A stretch of 64,000 nt of DNA, from NCBI GenBank assembly GCA_026225945.1, contig JAMJFZ010000818.1:235001-299000 (forward strand). The letters run 5' to 3'. This document shows positions 24,818 to 36,378 of this stretch, in pieces (position 1 is the stretch's first letter; each line of letters starts with the position of its first letter). Made by a program: the position numbers and the translations under genes. The notes under the pieces are model-generated. The model made no database searches. It had not been told where the DNA came from and saw nothing but the letters and a program-made list of their open reading frames with translations. This DNA comes from Cricetomys ansorgei (Eukaryota; Chordata; Mammalia; Rodentia; Nesomyidae).

Positions 24818-25387
24818 CAGGGCATCTGCCCAGACCAATTGCTGGATAAGCACACACGTGGATTCCCATAACTGGGAGTCCAAACAGGAGATAGAAAGAT
24901 GAAGGCTGCTTCATGAGTCACGGAGAGGTGATGGCATTAGTCACAGGGACAGCCTCCTGAAAGCCATGTTTTCTGAGAAGTCATCTCATTGGAGCTCTCT
25001 GAGGGTGAGCTCTGCACTGATGGGGCTCACACACCCCAGGATTAAACAACAAAAGTGTTAACAGAAATGCTCTTGGAGCCCTCAGATCTGGGTCCAGGTG
25101 CCCACTGGTCGTGTGAACCTGCCCTGGCAGCCTTAACTGTGCCTTCTTTCAAATAGAGCACTTCAGAAGCGAAGCGCCAGTGTGACCACTAAGTCAGCAG
25201 TGGGTTGTAATAGCCTTAGTCACTAGAGAGCCTCAGAACACGACACTTGGCATGACGTCAGAGCAGCCTATTTAGAAAGAATGAGATCAGTAGGGGTAGC
25301 CATAGGTTTTCCCAGGAGAGGTTACTCCTTCCTCATGATTACCAAGACAGGTTTTCATTGCGCAAGACAGAGGATGAGCGTAGCTGG

Positions 25388-25605
25388 TTGTGTGTGTGTG
25401 TGTGTATGTATGTATGTGAGTATGTGAGTGTGTTTGTATGTGTGTGTGTGTGTATTATGTGTGTGTGTATATGTGTGTGTGTATGTGTACATGTATGTGT
25501 GTATGTGTTTTTGTATGTTTTTGTGTATGTGTGTATGTGTATGTGTGTGTATATATCTGTATGTGTGTATGTATGTGGGTGAGTATATGTATGTGTGTAT
25601 GTGTC
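25388..25605. repeat. Long (TG)n/(TGTA)n microsatellite
   Basis: About 218 bp of interrupted TG and TATG repeats. Confidence 0.97.
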
Positions 25606-26439
25606 ACACAGCAGGTGAGCTGCCAGAGCTCCCTAATACCCCATTTCCTTCTCTGAACAGCCCATACACAGAAGACAGTGGGCCACGTAGGAGAACACCA
25701 TATCACGGACCTTTAATTAGAACAGAAATGTGAATCCTACAGGCTGAAAATCTGGAATCCCCAGGAAGGTTATGGTATACTGTGGTCACTCTAGCCCTGG
25801 GCAGAGGACAGACTCTCGGGATGCTGGAGGACACAGCAGCTCCTCTCTCTCTAATGCACACATCTGGGCAGATGTTGGCTGGTCAGGCTGAGCTGGCCTA
25901 GTTGCAGACCCTCTGCTTTGGGATCCCCCAGACAGCAGTCACAGCCCCCAGTGTAGAGCAATGACCTTGAGATGACACCAAATCCCTCGGACTAGCCGGG
26001 CAGCATCAGCTAGGTCCTCGGCCAATGAAAATAGCTTAGCCTTGGGAGAAAAGAGAGAGTGCAGAGTCCTTAACAGCTCAGGCCCCCTAGGAAGTTTCCA
26101 CTGAGGGGGCAGGGGACACAAACAGGCAGATGTCAGTTCTGGGAGTTGGGAATGACAGCTCCCTCCCTCAGCTGTCTCATCAGAGAAGTAGCAATCAGAC
26201 CTATGCCATCATATCGGAATAACTGTAAAAGACACGGCCTGGCAGCGGGCGATGGTTAGAGCCAGGGCGGGGCAAAGGCATTTGTTTTCTCCCACCGTGA
26301 CTCCAGGGGAACTTGACTTGGAGAGTTTAAATTGGACACAGAAGCCGTGGAATTGGGCTCTAAGATTTACATCATCCTTGTGTGCCCCACAGCTCAGCTA
26401 TTCCAACTGTGCCCTGGAGAGAAGTCAAAACCCTAACCC

Positions 26440-26445
26440 TTTATT
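26440..26445 (-). terminator. Candidate distal polyadenylation signal of SRRM4
   Basis: Minus-strand AATAAA within AATAATAAAGGG, followed by a G/T-rich stretch downstream. Chosen because the implied UTR length fits the known long UTR. Competing signals lie at 27853-27858 and 30214-30219. Confidence 0.35.
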
Positions 26446-27113
26446 ATTCCTTCCTTGGTTGACAGCCTTCCAGCCAAAGACACAGCCCCAATATCCACCA
26501 GGACAGATTCCACAGCACCAGAGAAGAACTCTCTCCCCTTGTCCTCCCCAGAACCTAATGGCCAAGTCTTATTTTATAGATGACAAGACTGCAGCCCACT
26601 ACTTTTATCCCCAAAGGCATACAGGCACGAGAACCGAGCGCCCTTGCTTTCCTTTTGGCTCAGCTCGTTAGTAAATGAGACAACACTCGGCGTGGACTAG
26701 AGAAGAAGGATTCTCTGTGTGTTTTAGTTGTGACTTTTTAATAGAAGTTGCTTCGTGTACAGGCATTTGAGTTCCTCAATGAATTTCCATCTAAATGAGG
26801 TTTTCTGGAGATAACCAGTGCTTTAGCTCCATTTGGACTTAATTTGTATGACGGAAGCCTCTGTGTCTGCCAGTTGCAATTCGTCTGGTGATTCCAGCAT
26901 TCATTACCTGGGTGATAATGCCCCACTACAGACAGCAGCACCCAGAGCTGAGAGATGGATGGGTTACCAGGAGCAACCCATGGGGAGGGCTGGTCCCCTC
27001 TCCCTTCCCAGTGCCACTCAATAAATAGGAAATAATAAATTATTAAATAAGCCGTGTCTGAGGACAGGCCCACATCATGATATTTACAATGCAAAAATGA
27101 CAACCACCAAAAT

Positions 27114-27150
27114 TAATAATAATAATAATAATATAATAATAATAATAAAT
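27114..27150. repeat. (TAA)n microsatellite
   Basis: Repeated AATAAT units with one break, inside the probable SRRM4 3' UTR. Confidence 0.95.
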
Positions 27151-27439
27151 TAACTCACAAAATGGAAGCAGAAATGAACAGAAACCCCAAATACGCAAAC
27201 AGAAAAAACAGAGACAGGGGGATGGTGACCATGGTGTCAAAGTCATGGCTCATCCGTGCAGGACGGAGAAGGAACAGAGTTCTTTAAAGTATTGTCCAGG
27301 GACGACATGTCTGGCCTGAGTGTCTCTGGTGGGCTGGTCAGCGGAGGAGAGTACGTGTCATTTTATCGTCCAATCAAATTTCCTACTCAGTAGAGGCAAG
27401 AAAATATGCTCAGGAGACTATTCAGAGAATCTGTAGAAA

Positions 27440-27530
27440 AGCTGAGCACAGGGCTGGGGGTGAGAGCACTTGCCTAGAGAGGGGGGACTTGGGTTCCACC
27501 CCCAGTGCCACAGGAAAAGAAAAATGCGGT
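27440..27530 (+). repeat. ID-like SINE fragment
   Basis: GGCTGGGGGTGAGAGCACTT, GCCTAGAG and GGGTTCCACCCCCAGTGCCA resemble an ID-type, tRNA-derived element with a short A-rich tail. Diverged. Confidence 0.5.
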
Positions 27531-29409
27531 GGAAAAGAAGTTGGAGGTTGACCTTGAGAAAGATACGTCATTGCTTTTCTTCAACTTTTCGCATCCCAAA
27601 TTTGCACTACTTTAAAAAAATCCTTTCCAACAGAGGCTGGGTCTGAGAAATGCAGAGGGGTGTGTGTGTGGCTCTCTGCAGACTGAGACCCAAATCCCAA
27701 CTTTTCCATTTTGCTCTGCCCCTGAAAAGCTGAGTTGCCTTCCAAGGAGGTCTCAACCTAGAAAGTGTTCAAACTTCGGTGGTCATGAACTGTCCTTGAC
27801 GGGGTTGATTGGCTTTCTAGCTAACCAGCAGGAATTCGGATGCTATATTTAGTTTATTCCCAAGAATGGGGTGGGGGGGCCTCCTTACGGTAGCATTTCA
27901 AGTTCCTTCTCTTCTGAGTCTCAGTGAAACTCGTTGTGTTTGGTGTCTCTCCCGAGCCTCACGTCAATTTCCAGAATCATTTCTCAAGTACTCCACCAGA
28001 CTAGGTGGGATCACTGGCCCACAGCAAGGGAATAATACGCCTTACTCTGCTCATCTAGAGTACACCCACAGCAGAAAGGTCAAGGGGCTTGGCAACATGT
28101 TGCTTGGCAGTCTATACACCCTACCCATTTTGGGTGTTGGTGGTTGAACTAAATCCTCACCCTGGACAGCCTTCACAACACAGAATGCTCACCGCTGTAC
28201 AAGCACAGCTACGGACCTCTTTCAGGTGGTGCTGTTCCCTAGAAGCAGGAAGTAATAGGGGTGAGGTGGACAGGGCTAATGGGTTTAGTTAACAGAAGTT
28301 ATCAGTGTCTGGGAAAGGGTCCTATGTTTGCTTGGAAAGGAAAGCAGGGTAGAAGAGAAGAGTAGATCAATGGAGGAGGAAGAGGAGTGCGGTGCACCCT
28401 AGCCTTAGAGGTATCAGAACAACCTTCTGAAAACTGTTCCCAAGGGAAGACTACCCCCTTACTTGAGTCAGAACACGAGAGCCGTGTTGAAGGACAGAGC
28501 CAGGGACATGGTGAAAGTTTTATAAATCCACCACTGGACCAGGCAAGCTGCTACCTACAAGGCCATGGAGAATGACTTCAGTAAAGGCAAGAGCTCTCTG
28601 TAGCTAGCAGCCAAAAATGAGGGCCAGTTGGTTGGCTAGGAAGGCAGGACTGATAAAGGTCTCCAGGCCCTAGATCCCAGAATGAGCTTAGAAGTGACCT
28701 TTTGGGGGGACATCTGGCTGTCTCCCCCATCTGTGTAGCTTGGTGCCGTCCCCAATGAAACAGCTGAAGACTGCAGCAAAAGGAGGTTTGCTTTGGGTGC
28801 GTGGGTCTCCCCAGGATGGCCCATGCCCTCTTCACAAAACTGTGTCTACCGCAGACCAAACAGGAAAGCTAAGGGGAGAGGGATTAGATATCTGAAGGAA
28901 AGCAGGTGTAACTTACATGAAACGAACCAGTTGAGTTCCTAGGAAGGAGTTGGCGCCTTCCCTGAGTTAGCCTCTGCCTACCTTTCTCTCTCCGTGAGCA
29001 TCAACCAAACCCCATCAAGCTGACACCTTCTCTCCGAGAGTCATGCTGGTTTTAAACCATTCTTACCCACATGGTTCCCCAGCCGCAAGGTAGCAGCTCT
29101 GAGCATGCATTCCACTGAAGACTGGCCAAGATGTGGCACCCGAGGTGTCTTTCACGGCTCTTTTAAATTTGTGAAGCTTTACACGCTAATGTCAGGCTCC
29201 AGCCCTGGGTTTAGGCTCATGAGCTCTCTGGCTGACTTTGTCTTTCTGATACAGTAATGGCGTAGACCTGAACCTCACTGGGACCGAGATGAATAATGAA
29301 ACTTGAGACTCTTATGTTTCCGGGTCAGTTCTAGGATGTTCAGGGTTTAGAACATTCATGGAAAAGACCAAGATGCCTCTGGCCTCCCCACTGCAGCCAT
29401 GGCAACAGG

Positions 29410-29432
29410 ATTTAAAAAAAAAAAAAAAAAAG
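29410..29432. repeat. A tract
   Basis: An uninterrupted run of about 19 A on the plus strand. Confidence 0.95.
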
Positions 29433-29504
29433 CACAAATAATTAGACCATCCCGCCAAATACACACGTGATCACGTATCATGACACACAATCTCTCTGAA
29501 TAAA

Positions 29505-29582
29505 TAATAAATAAATACTGCTAATGGTGAAAGAGAGCTCATCACATAAATAATAAATAAATAAAAATAAATAAATAAAAAG
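29505..29582. repeat. (TAAA)n AT-rich repeat, AU-rich element in the RNA
   Basis: Repeated AAATAAATAA on the plus strand. In the SRRM4 transcript this reads as overlapping AUUUA pentamers. Confidence 0.8.
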
Positions 29583-31539
29583 TTTGCTAGGAGCCCCAGG
29601 CAAAATGGTCCCCTAGAGTGGTTTGAATGAAGACAGCCTGTGTCCTGTCTTCCAGAGAGGCTCCCCTGTGGTTCACAAACTGTCCTGCCGAGGACGCCTT
29701 TGTCTCCATGAAGGAGATGAGGCCCGGTTCGCATCCTGGGCGGGGACGAGGGTTATTTACAGTTGCTGTACATGCCTTCCCCAGGCATCTACTCCTGTGC
29801 CAAGCACCTGCCATCCGGCCTTTGCGGTGTCAGCACAGGCATCCATGAGTCTTGGTGGGCGGAGTTTGGGTCTAGGCCGGAAGCCATGGTGGGAAGGCCA
29901 GGGTGGTCACTGATGCTTCTCCTTGCTTAATGTATCAAGAATTTTCACGGTGCTCGCTGGCTGATAGGCTGCGGAAGGCTGGCACGGAGAGATCGATCAC
30001 CGCTTTCAAGATGGAGTTTCTCTATCATATGTTTTCCTTGGAGCAAGAGGGATAAATCACGTTCTGTCCCTGCCTCCATCATGCCCCAGTGTGCAAACCT
30101 GGGAAAGGACGGGTTTCTCTCTGTGCCCTGACCTGTTTAGCTGTTGTCACCACAAACTTGACACCCACAAGGCTCTGGACAGCCCGGCAGCTGGTGAGGG
30201 GGATGCCCATGGGTTTATTTTAAGGACTATCTCTCTCGCCTGCCTGTTCCCAATGTCTTCTGCAGACAAAGCAGCTGGTGGCATTTGTGTGTCAGAGGGC
30301 AGCTTACCCTTGCTGCCCAGCCCTGGGCCAGGGGGAAGGTAGAGCGAGGGCAGGAACAATGATTGGACTTTCCTAAGCTGAAGCAAACTCAGGTGCTAGC
30401 CAGAGCTGGAGACAGGAACCACCAAAGTCCCTCTGTCACAGGCTCTCTGTATTTGAGTCTTTCCCCCACAAGACCAGGCTGTGGTGTTCCATCTTGGCAA
30501 CCTGAGTGACAAGGAGAGTGGTCTTCATGTGTGATGGCAGGTGCCAGGCTGCCCTGGGTAGAATCCAGGGTGTGGCAGTCTGGGCAGTGTGGAGGGGGGC
30601 TGGCAGGCGCCAACTGGAGGGCAAGGGCAGACTGGCTGGCGCTCGGGGCTGGCTGCTAGCCACAGCACTGGGAATACTCAGCAGATGGTCCTGTGGAATT
30701 AAATCGGCGCCAGCTATTGGAGATGAGGCAAATTTGGGCAGTAGGGCTGTAGCCCAAGGTAATGGTGACTGCTCCACTGTCTCCTTATCCCTGTGGAGTC
30801 ACGGGGCCCCATGTAAGGCATTTTTATGAAAGCCACGTAACGGCCGCCACCTATTGGGTTCCTTTCTCTGACTATTACGCGGCATACTAGGGGGACAGAT
30901 GACCTGACTCTGCTGCTAAACTTGTAACTAGAGAACCCATCTCCACTCTTCCAACCTACCACCAACCACCTACCACCTACCACCAACACTAGCTTGAACT
31001 TGCCCCTGCTCGTGTCTGAGCTCTCCCAGCAGGACCCAGGAGCTGCCCAGCCTTTGCCTATGTTGGGAGGTAAAAGCTCTGAGCTCTCAATCTTGGACTT
31101 CAACTCCCCTTGGCCTCCTCTCTCTCCAATACTGAGGTCCACAATGTACAGACACGGGATGGAACGAGGCGAGGAAGGCAGACGGGAGGGGGTGGATTAA
31201 CCCGTGGCCTCCGGTAGATCCACGAGCGGGGCACGAGTGGAGCGCGATCTCCACACGTCTTGGCCAGGCCCAAACTTCTGAGTCATGGATCACAGCTTTC
31301 TGCAGGTGGCCCTTTCCATCCGCCCAGGTGAGCCCCAGGATGGTGCTGGTAGAGGCTCCTAGCAGCTTGGCAAAGGAAGAGAAGAAGTCCCTGGACCCCA
31401 CCCCACCTTCCCAGGAAAGCATGGAGCCCTCCACAACTGTCCCCAGGGAGATGGCGTGAAGGGCAGGTAGTAAGGGAGACTGGAAGCGTACAGAGGGGTC
31501 CTCCCCGTGGGCCGCTGACTCCAGGGAGAGGGCCCTCGC

Positions 31540-31828
31540 TTAGCGCCTCGTGCTGGCATAGCTTTCTGCTGAGCTGTAGCTCAGGCTCCGGCTGCGGCTG
31601 CGGCTCCGGGAGCCCAGGCTGAGGCTGCGGGAGCTGGAGCTGCTGCGGCTGGTCGGCGTCCGGCTTCGGGACCGGCTCCTGCTGCGGCTCCGGCTGGGAC
31701 TCCGGCTCCTGGAGTAACTGCGGCTGGCCGAGCGGCTGCTGCTGCTGCTGTACCAGGAGGAGGCGCTGCTGAGGCTGCTGGACGAGGAGGGGCTGGGTCG
31801 GTAGTAGGGGATGGGGCGTTTGCGGGCA
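31540..31828 (-). CDS. SRRM4: SRRM4 last coding exon: eMIC region and C-terminal SR tail, stop TAA
   Basis: The acceptor is TTTGCAG at 31829-31835 and the stop TAA is at 31540-31542. The first part, (S)ARKRPIPYYRPSPSSSSS and LSSASSWYSSSSSRSASR, is the hallmark of the eMIC domain needed for microexon activation. The rest is SR repeats (SYSRSRSPSRSRSRSRSR) ending SYSSAESYASTRR. The exon is GC-rich with long AGC/CGG runs, including a five-fold AGC run (31735-31750 on the plus strand), so a second reading frame is open by chance. Confidence 0.96.
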
Positions 31829-33489
31829 CTGCAAACCAGAGAGAGAGGAAGCCTGAGGCTCTGCGCCTAGGAACCTCAGCCCAGGGAGCCCCAGTCCGGT
31901 TCCCAGGAAAAGCAATGTCCTTCCATCCCCAAGTCTCTTGGGAGAAGCAAAACAACAAAAACACCCCCCCAAACCAAACAAAACGAAACATAAAACAATA
32001 ACAAACTCCTCCATCTTCTTACTCTCATACTTCTGAGAGCAAAGAGAAAGACTGGCTTATTACTGTTCTATCCAGAAAATGTTGTAAGCCGGTTAAAAAA
32101 AATGTCAACAAATGAGACTTAGGGGCTCAGAGTTTCCAACTGGCAACAGTATCTACAACCACACTTGAACTGAAGTTTTGTTTTCCTATTTTTACTTTTA
32201 CTAGAAACTTCTATTTCTAGTAGGTTCTATTTCTAGGTGGGAGAGGCTAGTTTTCCATTTACTGTAGTTAAGAGTATCATTTTCAAGATAAATGCTGTGT
32301 GTGTGTGTGACAGAGAGAGAGAGACAGACAGAGAGAGCGAGCGAGCACTGATTTAGAGATAATGGAATACATCCTTGATCAGTTAACTAGCAGCAGGGGT
32401 AGCCAGTGGCAAAGAGGCTGACGGACACCAGGATGCTGGGAAGAGAGCATTGTGGACTATTTGAACAGGCAACTCCATTCATCACTCTGGGCCTCCTGGG
32501 CCTCTCCCCAAAGGAGAGAATGGGCTTCCAGGATCCCTGTTCCTGGCTTGGTCCCTGGGATGAGTGGGGGTGTCTGGGAAGAAAACCTAGTTTGGTGGTC
32601 AAGATCCAGCCACTCTCCCAGCTTTCAAGGCCTGAGAAACTCAGTTTCTCTCACAGCCTCTGCCCTCTGTGCCAACAGCTTTTCTCCTCAGAGACCTTAG
32701 CGGTCATAGGCCACCTCTTCCACCCATTCTGACCATTCAGTCAATTACAACGGAACACAGTATCCCACATTTAAATTTACAGAGCGGGGTCACATCTCCT
32801 CACCCCCTTTCATCTCCTCCACATGATACTCCAGGAGTTATGGGAGATCTGGGTGGAGGTGAAAAGACGCCTCAGGTTCCCTAAGGGACCAGGTCTTAGC
32901 TCTGATTCCTTTTCCTTACCACGGCTCCGTTTAAGTCCTCGGGAAGCCAGTAATAGTATTTGCACAATCTGAACTTGGTGCAAGGTGTAATCATAGTTTA
33001 ATTTTAATCTGTCATCTGAGTCTGCTAGGGTGAAGGACTATTCCATTGAGGCGGGGCTTCACCACCATGCCCCGTGGTAGCAACCAGTGTCCCCATTCCC
33101 TAGCAGCCCCTTATGTCTTTTTCTACCCCTCTCCTCTTAGCGTACCAGGCCCTGCTGGATCCCTAGCCTCCAGAACAACCTCTGGGCTGCACACTACCCT
33201 TCAAATGGGTCCATTGTCTTTCCCCAAGTCCCCTGGCGAGCTCAGCCCACATGCTGTCCAGGTTCCTGACCCACCACAGACCTAGAAGCTTGGAAGCTTG
33301 ATATGATTCTACGCTAGGGAAAGCTTTGAACCAAAACCATCATGGCGGAAGTTGAAAGGGGCATACAGAGCTCCTACACTTCTTAAGTCCCAGTCTCCGA
33401 GAGGCGAAAGATTTAGTAGGTGCTGAGGTATGGCAGGGCCAATGGTGGGGAGAAGGTTGGAAGCCGGCAGTGCCTGCTCTGGGTCTCAC
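31829..33489 (-). other. SRRM4: SRRM4 last intron
   Basis: 1.7 kb, donor GTGAGA and acceptor TTTGCAG. Only a short (TG)n/(GA)n tract at about 32297-32345 stands out. No exon was recognised. Confidence 0.85.
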
Positions 33490-33627
33490 CTGGTTATCCT
33501 TCGGGCCTCCAGGTGGCTTGGGGAGTCTCTCCGGCGCTTCCTCATGGGTGAGTAGGACCTTCGCCTCCTTCGTGCACGCTCTCGGGGCAGCTGTGGTTCC
33601 TTCTCACCATACTTGGGGTCCCGTTCC
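33490..33627 (-). CDS. SRRM4: SRRM4 exon (138 nt), start of the eMIC region
   Basis: Acceptor CTTCAG, donor GTGAGA. It encodes (R)ERDPKYGEKEPQLPRERA, RRRRRSYSPMRKRRRDSP and SHLEARRIT(S). The block SYSPMRKRRRDSPSHLEARR is strongly conserved in vertebrate SRRM4 and SRRM3 and leads into the eMIC (enhancer of microexons) domain, which is known to recruit early spliceosome components. Phase 2 at both ends. Confidence 0.94.
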
Positions 33628-34350
33628 CTGAAGAGGCACAGAGGCAGGTTGGGGTTAGTAGGTAATTAGGGCTGGGCTGGTATTTCTGCAGGTGGGCCTG
33701 TGAGACTCTTAGCTGTCCCTGGCACCCCAGTGAAGCTGGGTTTTGCAAGGGGCCCCAAAGAAAACAGGGAAGGGAAGATGACCTACTCTGGGATGCGCAC
33801 AGTGGGACAGGTTTGGCATGCGCAAGAGTGGAGGCGCATGCATGTGTGCATGCATGTGTGTCTTTTGGCAGAGGCATAAACGTTGGTGAGTGAGGAGGTG
33901 CATGTGGGAACACCCTGGGGTGGTGAATGCAGGGGCAACAGAAAGCTACCAGTTGGGGAGAAGAAGCTGAGCACTGCGATGTGAGGGGACATTGGCACAA
34001 AGGGTGTACTGGGGCCTTGTTGCCACTCTTTTTTAAAAAGATAGACTTTATTCAATTTTATTTTATGTGCATTCATGTGAAGGTGTCAGATTCCCTGGAA
34101 CTGGAGTGACAGATAGTTATGAGCTGCCATGTGGGTGCTGGGAATCGAACCCACGTCCTCTGGGAGAGTAGCCAGTGCTTTTAACTACCGAGCCATCACT
34201 CCAGCCTTGCTGCAAGAATCCCCATCCCTATCTCTGCAGCGTTAGGAATAGGACAGGGTTAGGGGGCTTGGATGGCGAGGCAAGGTCAGAAAGGTAGGAT
34301 CGGGGTGTGGCCCAGGAGGGGGAACACAAGGGTTGAGGGGGGAGCAATAC
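33628..34350 (-). other. SRRM4: SRRM4 intron with a B3 element
   Basis: 0.7 kb between the 111-nt and 138-nt exons. The donor is the weak GTATTG. It contains one reverse B3 SINE (34035-34206). Confidence 0.88.
34035..34206 (-). repeat. B3/B2-type SINE, reverse
   Basis: AGACTTTATTCAATTTTATT, then GTGGGTGCTGGGAATCGAAC, CTCTGGGAGAGTAGCCAGTG and the closing CCGAGCCATCACTCCAGCC, the reversed tRNA-derived head with the Pol III box region. Confidence 0.85.
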
Positions 34351-34461
34351 CTGCTGGGGCTGTAGCGAGAGTAGCTGGGACTGCGCCGAGACCTAGAGCT
34401 TCTGCTAGGCGGGCTCCTCTTGCCAGACTTGGAAGAATAGCTGGGAGAGCGCGAGTAGGAC
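34351..34461 (-). CDS. SRRM4: SRRM4 exon (111 nt), SR repeats
   Basis: Acceptor CCCCAG. The donor is GTATTG, the weakest donor among these exons. It encodes (R)SYSRSPSYSSKSGKRSPP, then SRSSRSRRSPSYSRYSPS(R). Dense SR/RS dipeptides; phase 2 at both ends. Confidence 0.93.
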
Positions 34462-34867
34462 CTGGGGAGGAGGGAAGAGCCTCTAAGGAGCCTGCAGAGG
34501 CAGGTTAGGGTTGTGCAGATGTCTGAGGCTCTGTGTGCTCATTTTCCTTGTAGAGGACTTCGGGTAAAGGAACCTGGCCCTAAACCAGAGACTGGAGCCC
34601 CTTCCTTTTTGAGTAATTGATAATAACATGGACACAACTTCCTGCTATTTCCTGAATGCTTATTGTCCTGGCTACTTTTTGTTTGACAATGGGCAGGCGA
34701 TTCGACTACTATAGGCCTCTGTTTTCTCGAGTGTAAAATGGGGTAATAGAAGGACCGACCCTACAAAGTTGGTTGTAAATCTAAATTAGAGGGATTCGCT
34801 TAGCATATTGGTATGTATACGAAGTGTCAATCAGCCAGTACACTGGAAAGGCTAACTATTACACATT

Positions 34868-35040
34868 TTACTATGTGCCAAGCATCGAGCTAAAAATGCA
34901 TGTGTCTCCTCAACATCTCTTAGGGTTAGGAGCTATTATTAATTTCACATTATGGATGGAGAAACGAAGACACGGAGAGGTGATGTGATTTGATCGGTGT
35001 CCCACAGCTGGTGGACACTTGAATCCAAGACTGTCTGGCT
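34868..35040 (+). repeat. MIR SINE, nearly complete
   Basis: CTATGTGCCAAGCATCGAGC, GGTTAGGAGCTATTATTAAT, GATGGAGAAACGAAGACACG and TGTCCCACAGCTGGTGGACA, in MIR order. One of the best preserved MIRs in the window. Confidence 0.75.
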
Positions 35041-35074
35041 GCAAGTGCTTGTGAGCGAGTTCCACAGATTACAG

Positions 35075-35703
35075 CAGTCCCTCCCCCGTTACCCACAGTT
35101 TTGCTTTTCTATGGCTTCATGCATGGACTGAAAAAAAAAAAAAAAGTGGAAAATTCTAGAAACAATTCACAAGCTTTACATTTAAATTCATTCTGAGCAG
35201 CGGGGTAAGCACTGCAGTCCTGTGTCACCCTGCCTAGAAAGTGGATTATGTCTTTGTCCAGGGTATCCATGTTGTATATGCTACTCGCCTGTTACTAAGT
35301 TACTAAGATCGTGATCAGATCCACCATCACAGTATCGGAGTGCTTGCGTGTAAGCGACCCCCATTTACTTAAAAAACGGTCCATAAGTTGAGGGTAACGA
35401 TGCTAGTAACCCACACACGTCAGAAAGGAGCGGTGATGTGCTCTAAGTGAGAGGGTAAGCATTCCCTATTCAGTAAGAAAAAAAAAAAGATTCAGATGCA
35501 GAGTATGTTAAGACCTGTGGTGAGAACAGAGGACTCCAGGAAACGGAAGGAGAGCAGAGCTCGTGGTGATTTTGCTACGACACCTCAAACTGAAATTATT
35601 TCCATCATAGTGCAAGACAGGTGCTTAGTTACGTTTTTGTAGGATTTGGGACTTATCCGAGGGTTTGACTACAGGACTGTATCTCCGAGGATGTATCCCG
35701 GGC
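35075..35703 (+). mobile_element. Tigger-like (pogo) DNA transposon remnant
   Basis: Starts CAGTCCCTCCCCCGTTACCC, the typical Tigger terminal sequence, followed by GTGGAAAATTCTAGAAACAA, GTCCAGGGTATCCATGTTGT and ATGCTACTCGCCTGTTACTA. It then retains the ACACCTCAAACTG and GGTGCTTAGTTA pieces of the former coding part, and ends in a decayed terminal repeat near 35703. Heavily deleted, no open frame. Confidence 0.65.
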
Positions 35704-36306
35704 AACTCTCCATGATGCATCCGAATTACTGGCCCTGTTGTCCACGTATACTCTCCCTCTCCCACTGCTGATGACCCCACGCTTAGAGAACATTGTGAGG
35801 GAAGGAATAACTCACTGCTATGGAGGGCGGTTGTGGCTCTAGAAACGTATCCTGCCGGTTTGCTCTTGGCATGAGCATTGAGAAATCTTACAGAAACAGG
35901 GCAGGGTTTTTTTTGTTTTTTTGTTTTTAAATAATCGACCACGGAAGCCACTGCCTTGTGATTGTATGGTTGTGGGAGAGGAACGACCGGCTTGCTGGTG
36001 GGAATTTCTGTTTGGAGAGGGAAGGTGGGCTCAAGGAGGCCATGAGGTTTGAGTTAGATGGGTTATTCCAGTTCCTGAGATCTCATGTCTGTATGTTCCA
36101 CGGCATAGTTATTTCATACGAGGTAGCCAAGTAATACCACTGGCTGCTATCTTCTCTATCTTGTGAAACCCCGGAAACATGGCCCTGCAACTCCCCCCAC
36201 TAAGGGAGACTCTTCCGGTGCATCTTGTGACTTACTGGGCTAATGGAGTACCAGGAGGGATGGTATGTGACTTCAAGCCCAGAAGTAAGGAAGTGCATTA
36301 CTGTGA

Positions 36307-36378
36307 TCCCTCTCCTCTCCCTGCCCCCCCCTTCCCCCACGCCCTCCCCCTCCTCCTCCAGCCTTCCCCCCTCCTCCC
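36307..36378 (-). other. G-rich intronic RNA tract, possible G-quadruplex
   Basis: The minus strand has at least five runs of three to eight G within about 70 bases. It lies 550 nt downstream of the 204-nt exon donor in the transcript. Confidence 0.5.

Larger units (their letters stand above)
11250..26439. other. Intergenic region between SRRM4 3' end and HSPB8 promoter
   Basis: No exon of any gene was recognised. Contents are listed separately: CA, TA, GA and TG microsatellites, G-rich tracts near 13723-13775 and 24787-24817, B1 and B4 SINEs, MIR pieces, and a MaLR cluster at 16469-20880. The open frames here are low-complexity repeats or repeat-derived and are not called as genes. Confidence 0.7.
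26440..31539 (-). other. SRRM4: SRRM4 3' UTR (extent inferred)
   Basis: Sequence after the stop codon shows no splice-joined exon and few SINEs, as expected for a long conserved 3' UTR; the human one exceeds 5 kb by memory. It holds AU-rich blocks: a (TAAA)n stretch at 29505-29582 that reads as UUUAUUUA repeats in the RNA, and a (TAA)n stretch at 27114-27150. Minus-strand AATAAA occurs at 30214-30219, 27853-27858 and 26440-26445. The last gives a UTR of about 5.1 kb and is my preferred end. Alternative earlier ends are possible. Confidence 0.55.

Noticed and set aside
24700..24830. Possible CpG island or promoter at the G-rich tract
   Set aside because: The stretch is G-rich but has few CpG dinucleotides and no linked exon.
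31283..32014. A 243-codon minus-strand open frame with Gln/Pro-rich sequence
   Set aside because: It is the shifted frame of the SRRM4 last exon. The AGC/CGG-rich SR code keeps the next frame open as CAG/CCG. The real frame is fixed by splice phase and by SR protein homology.
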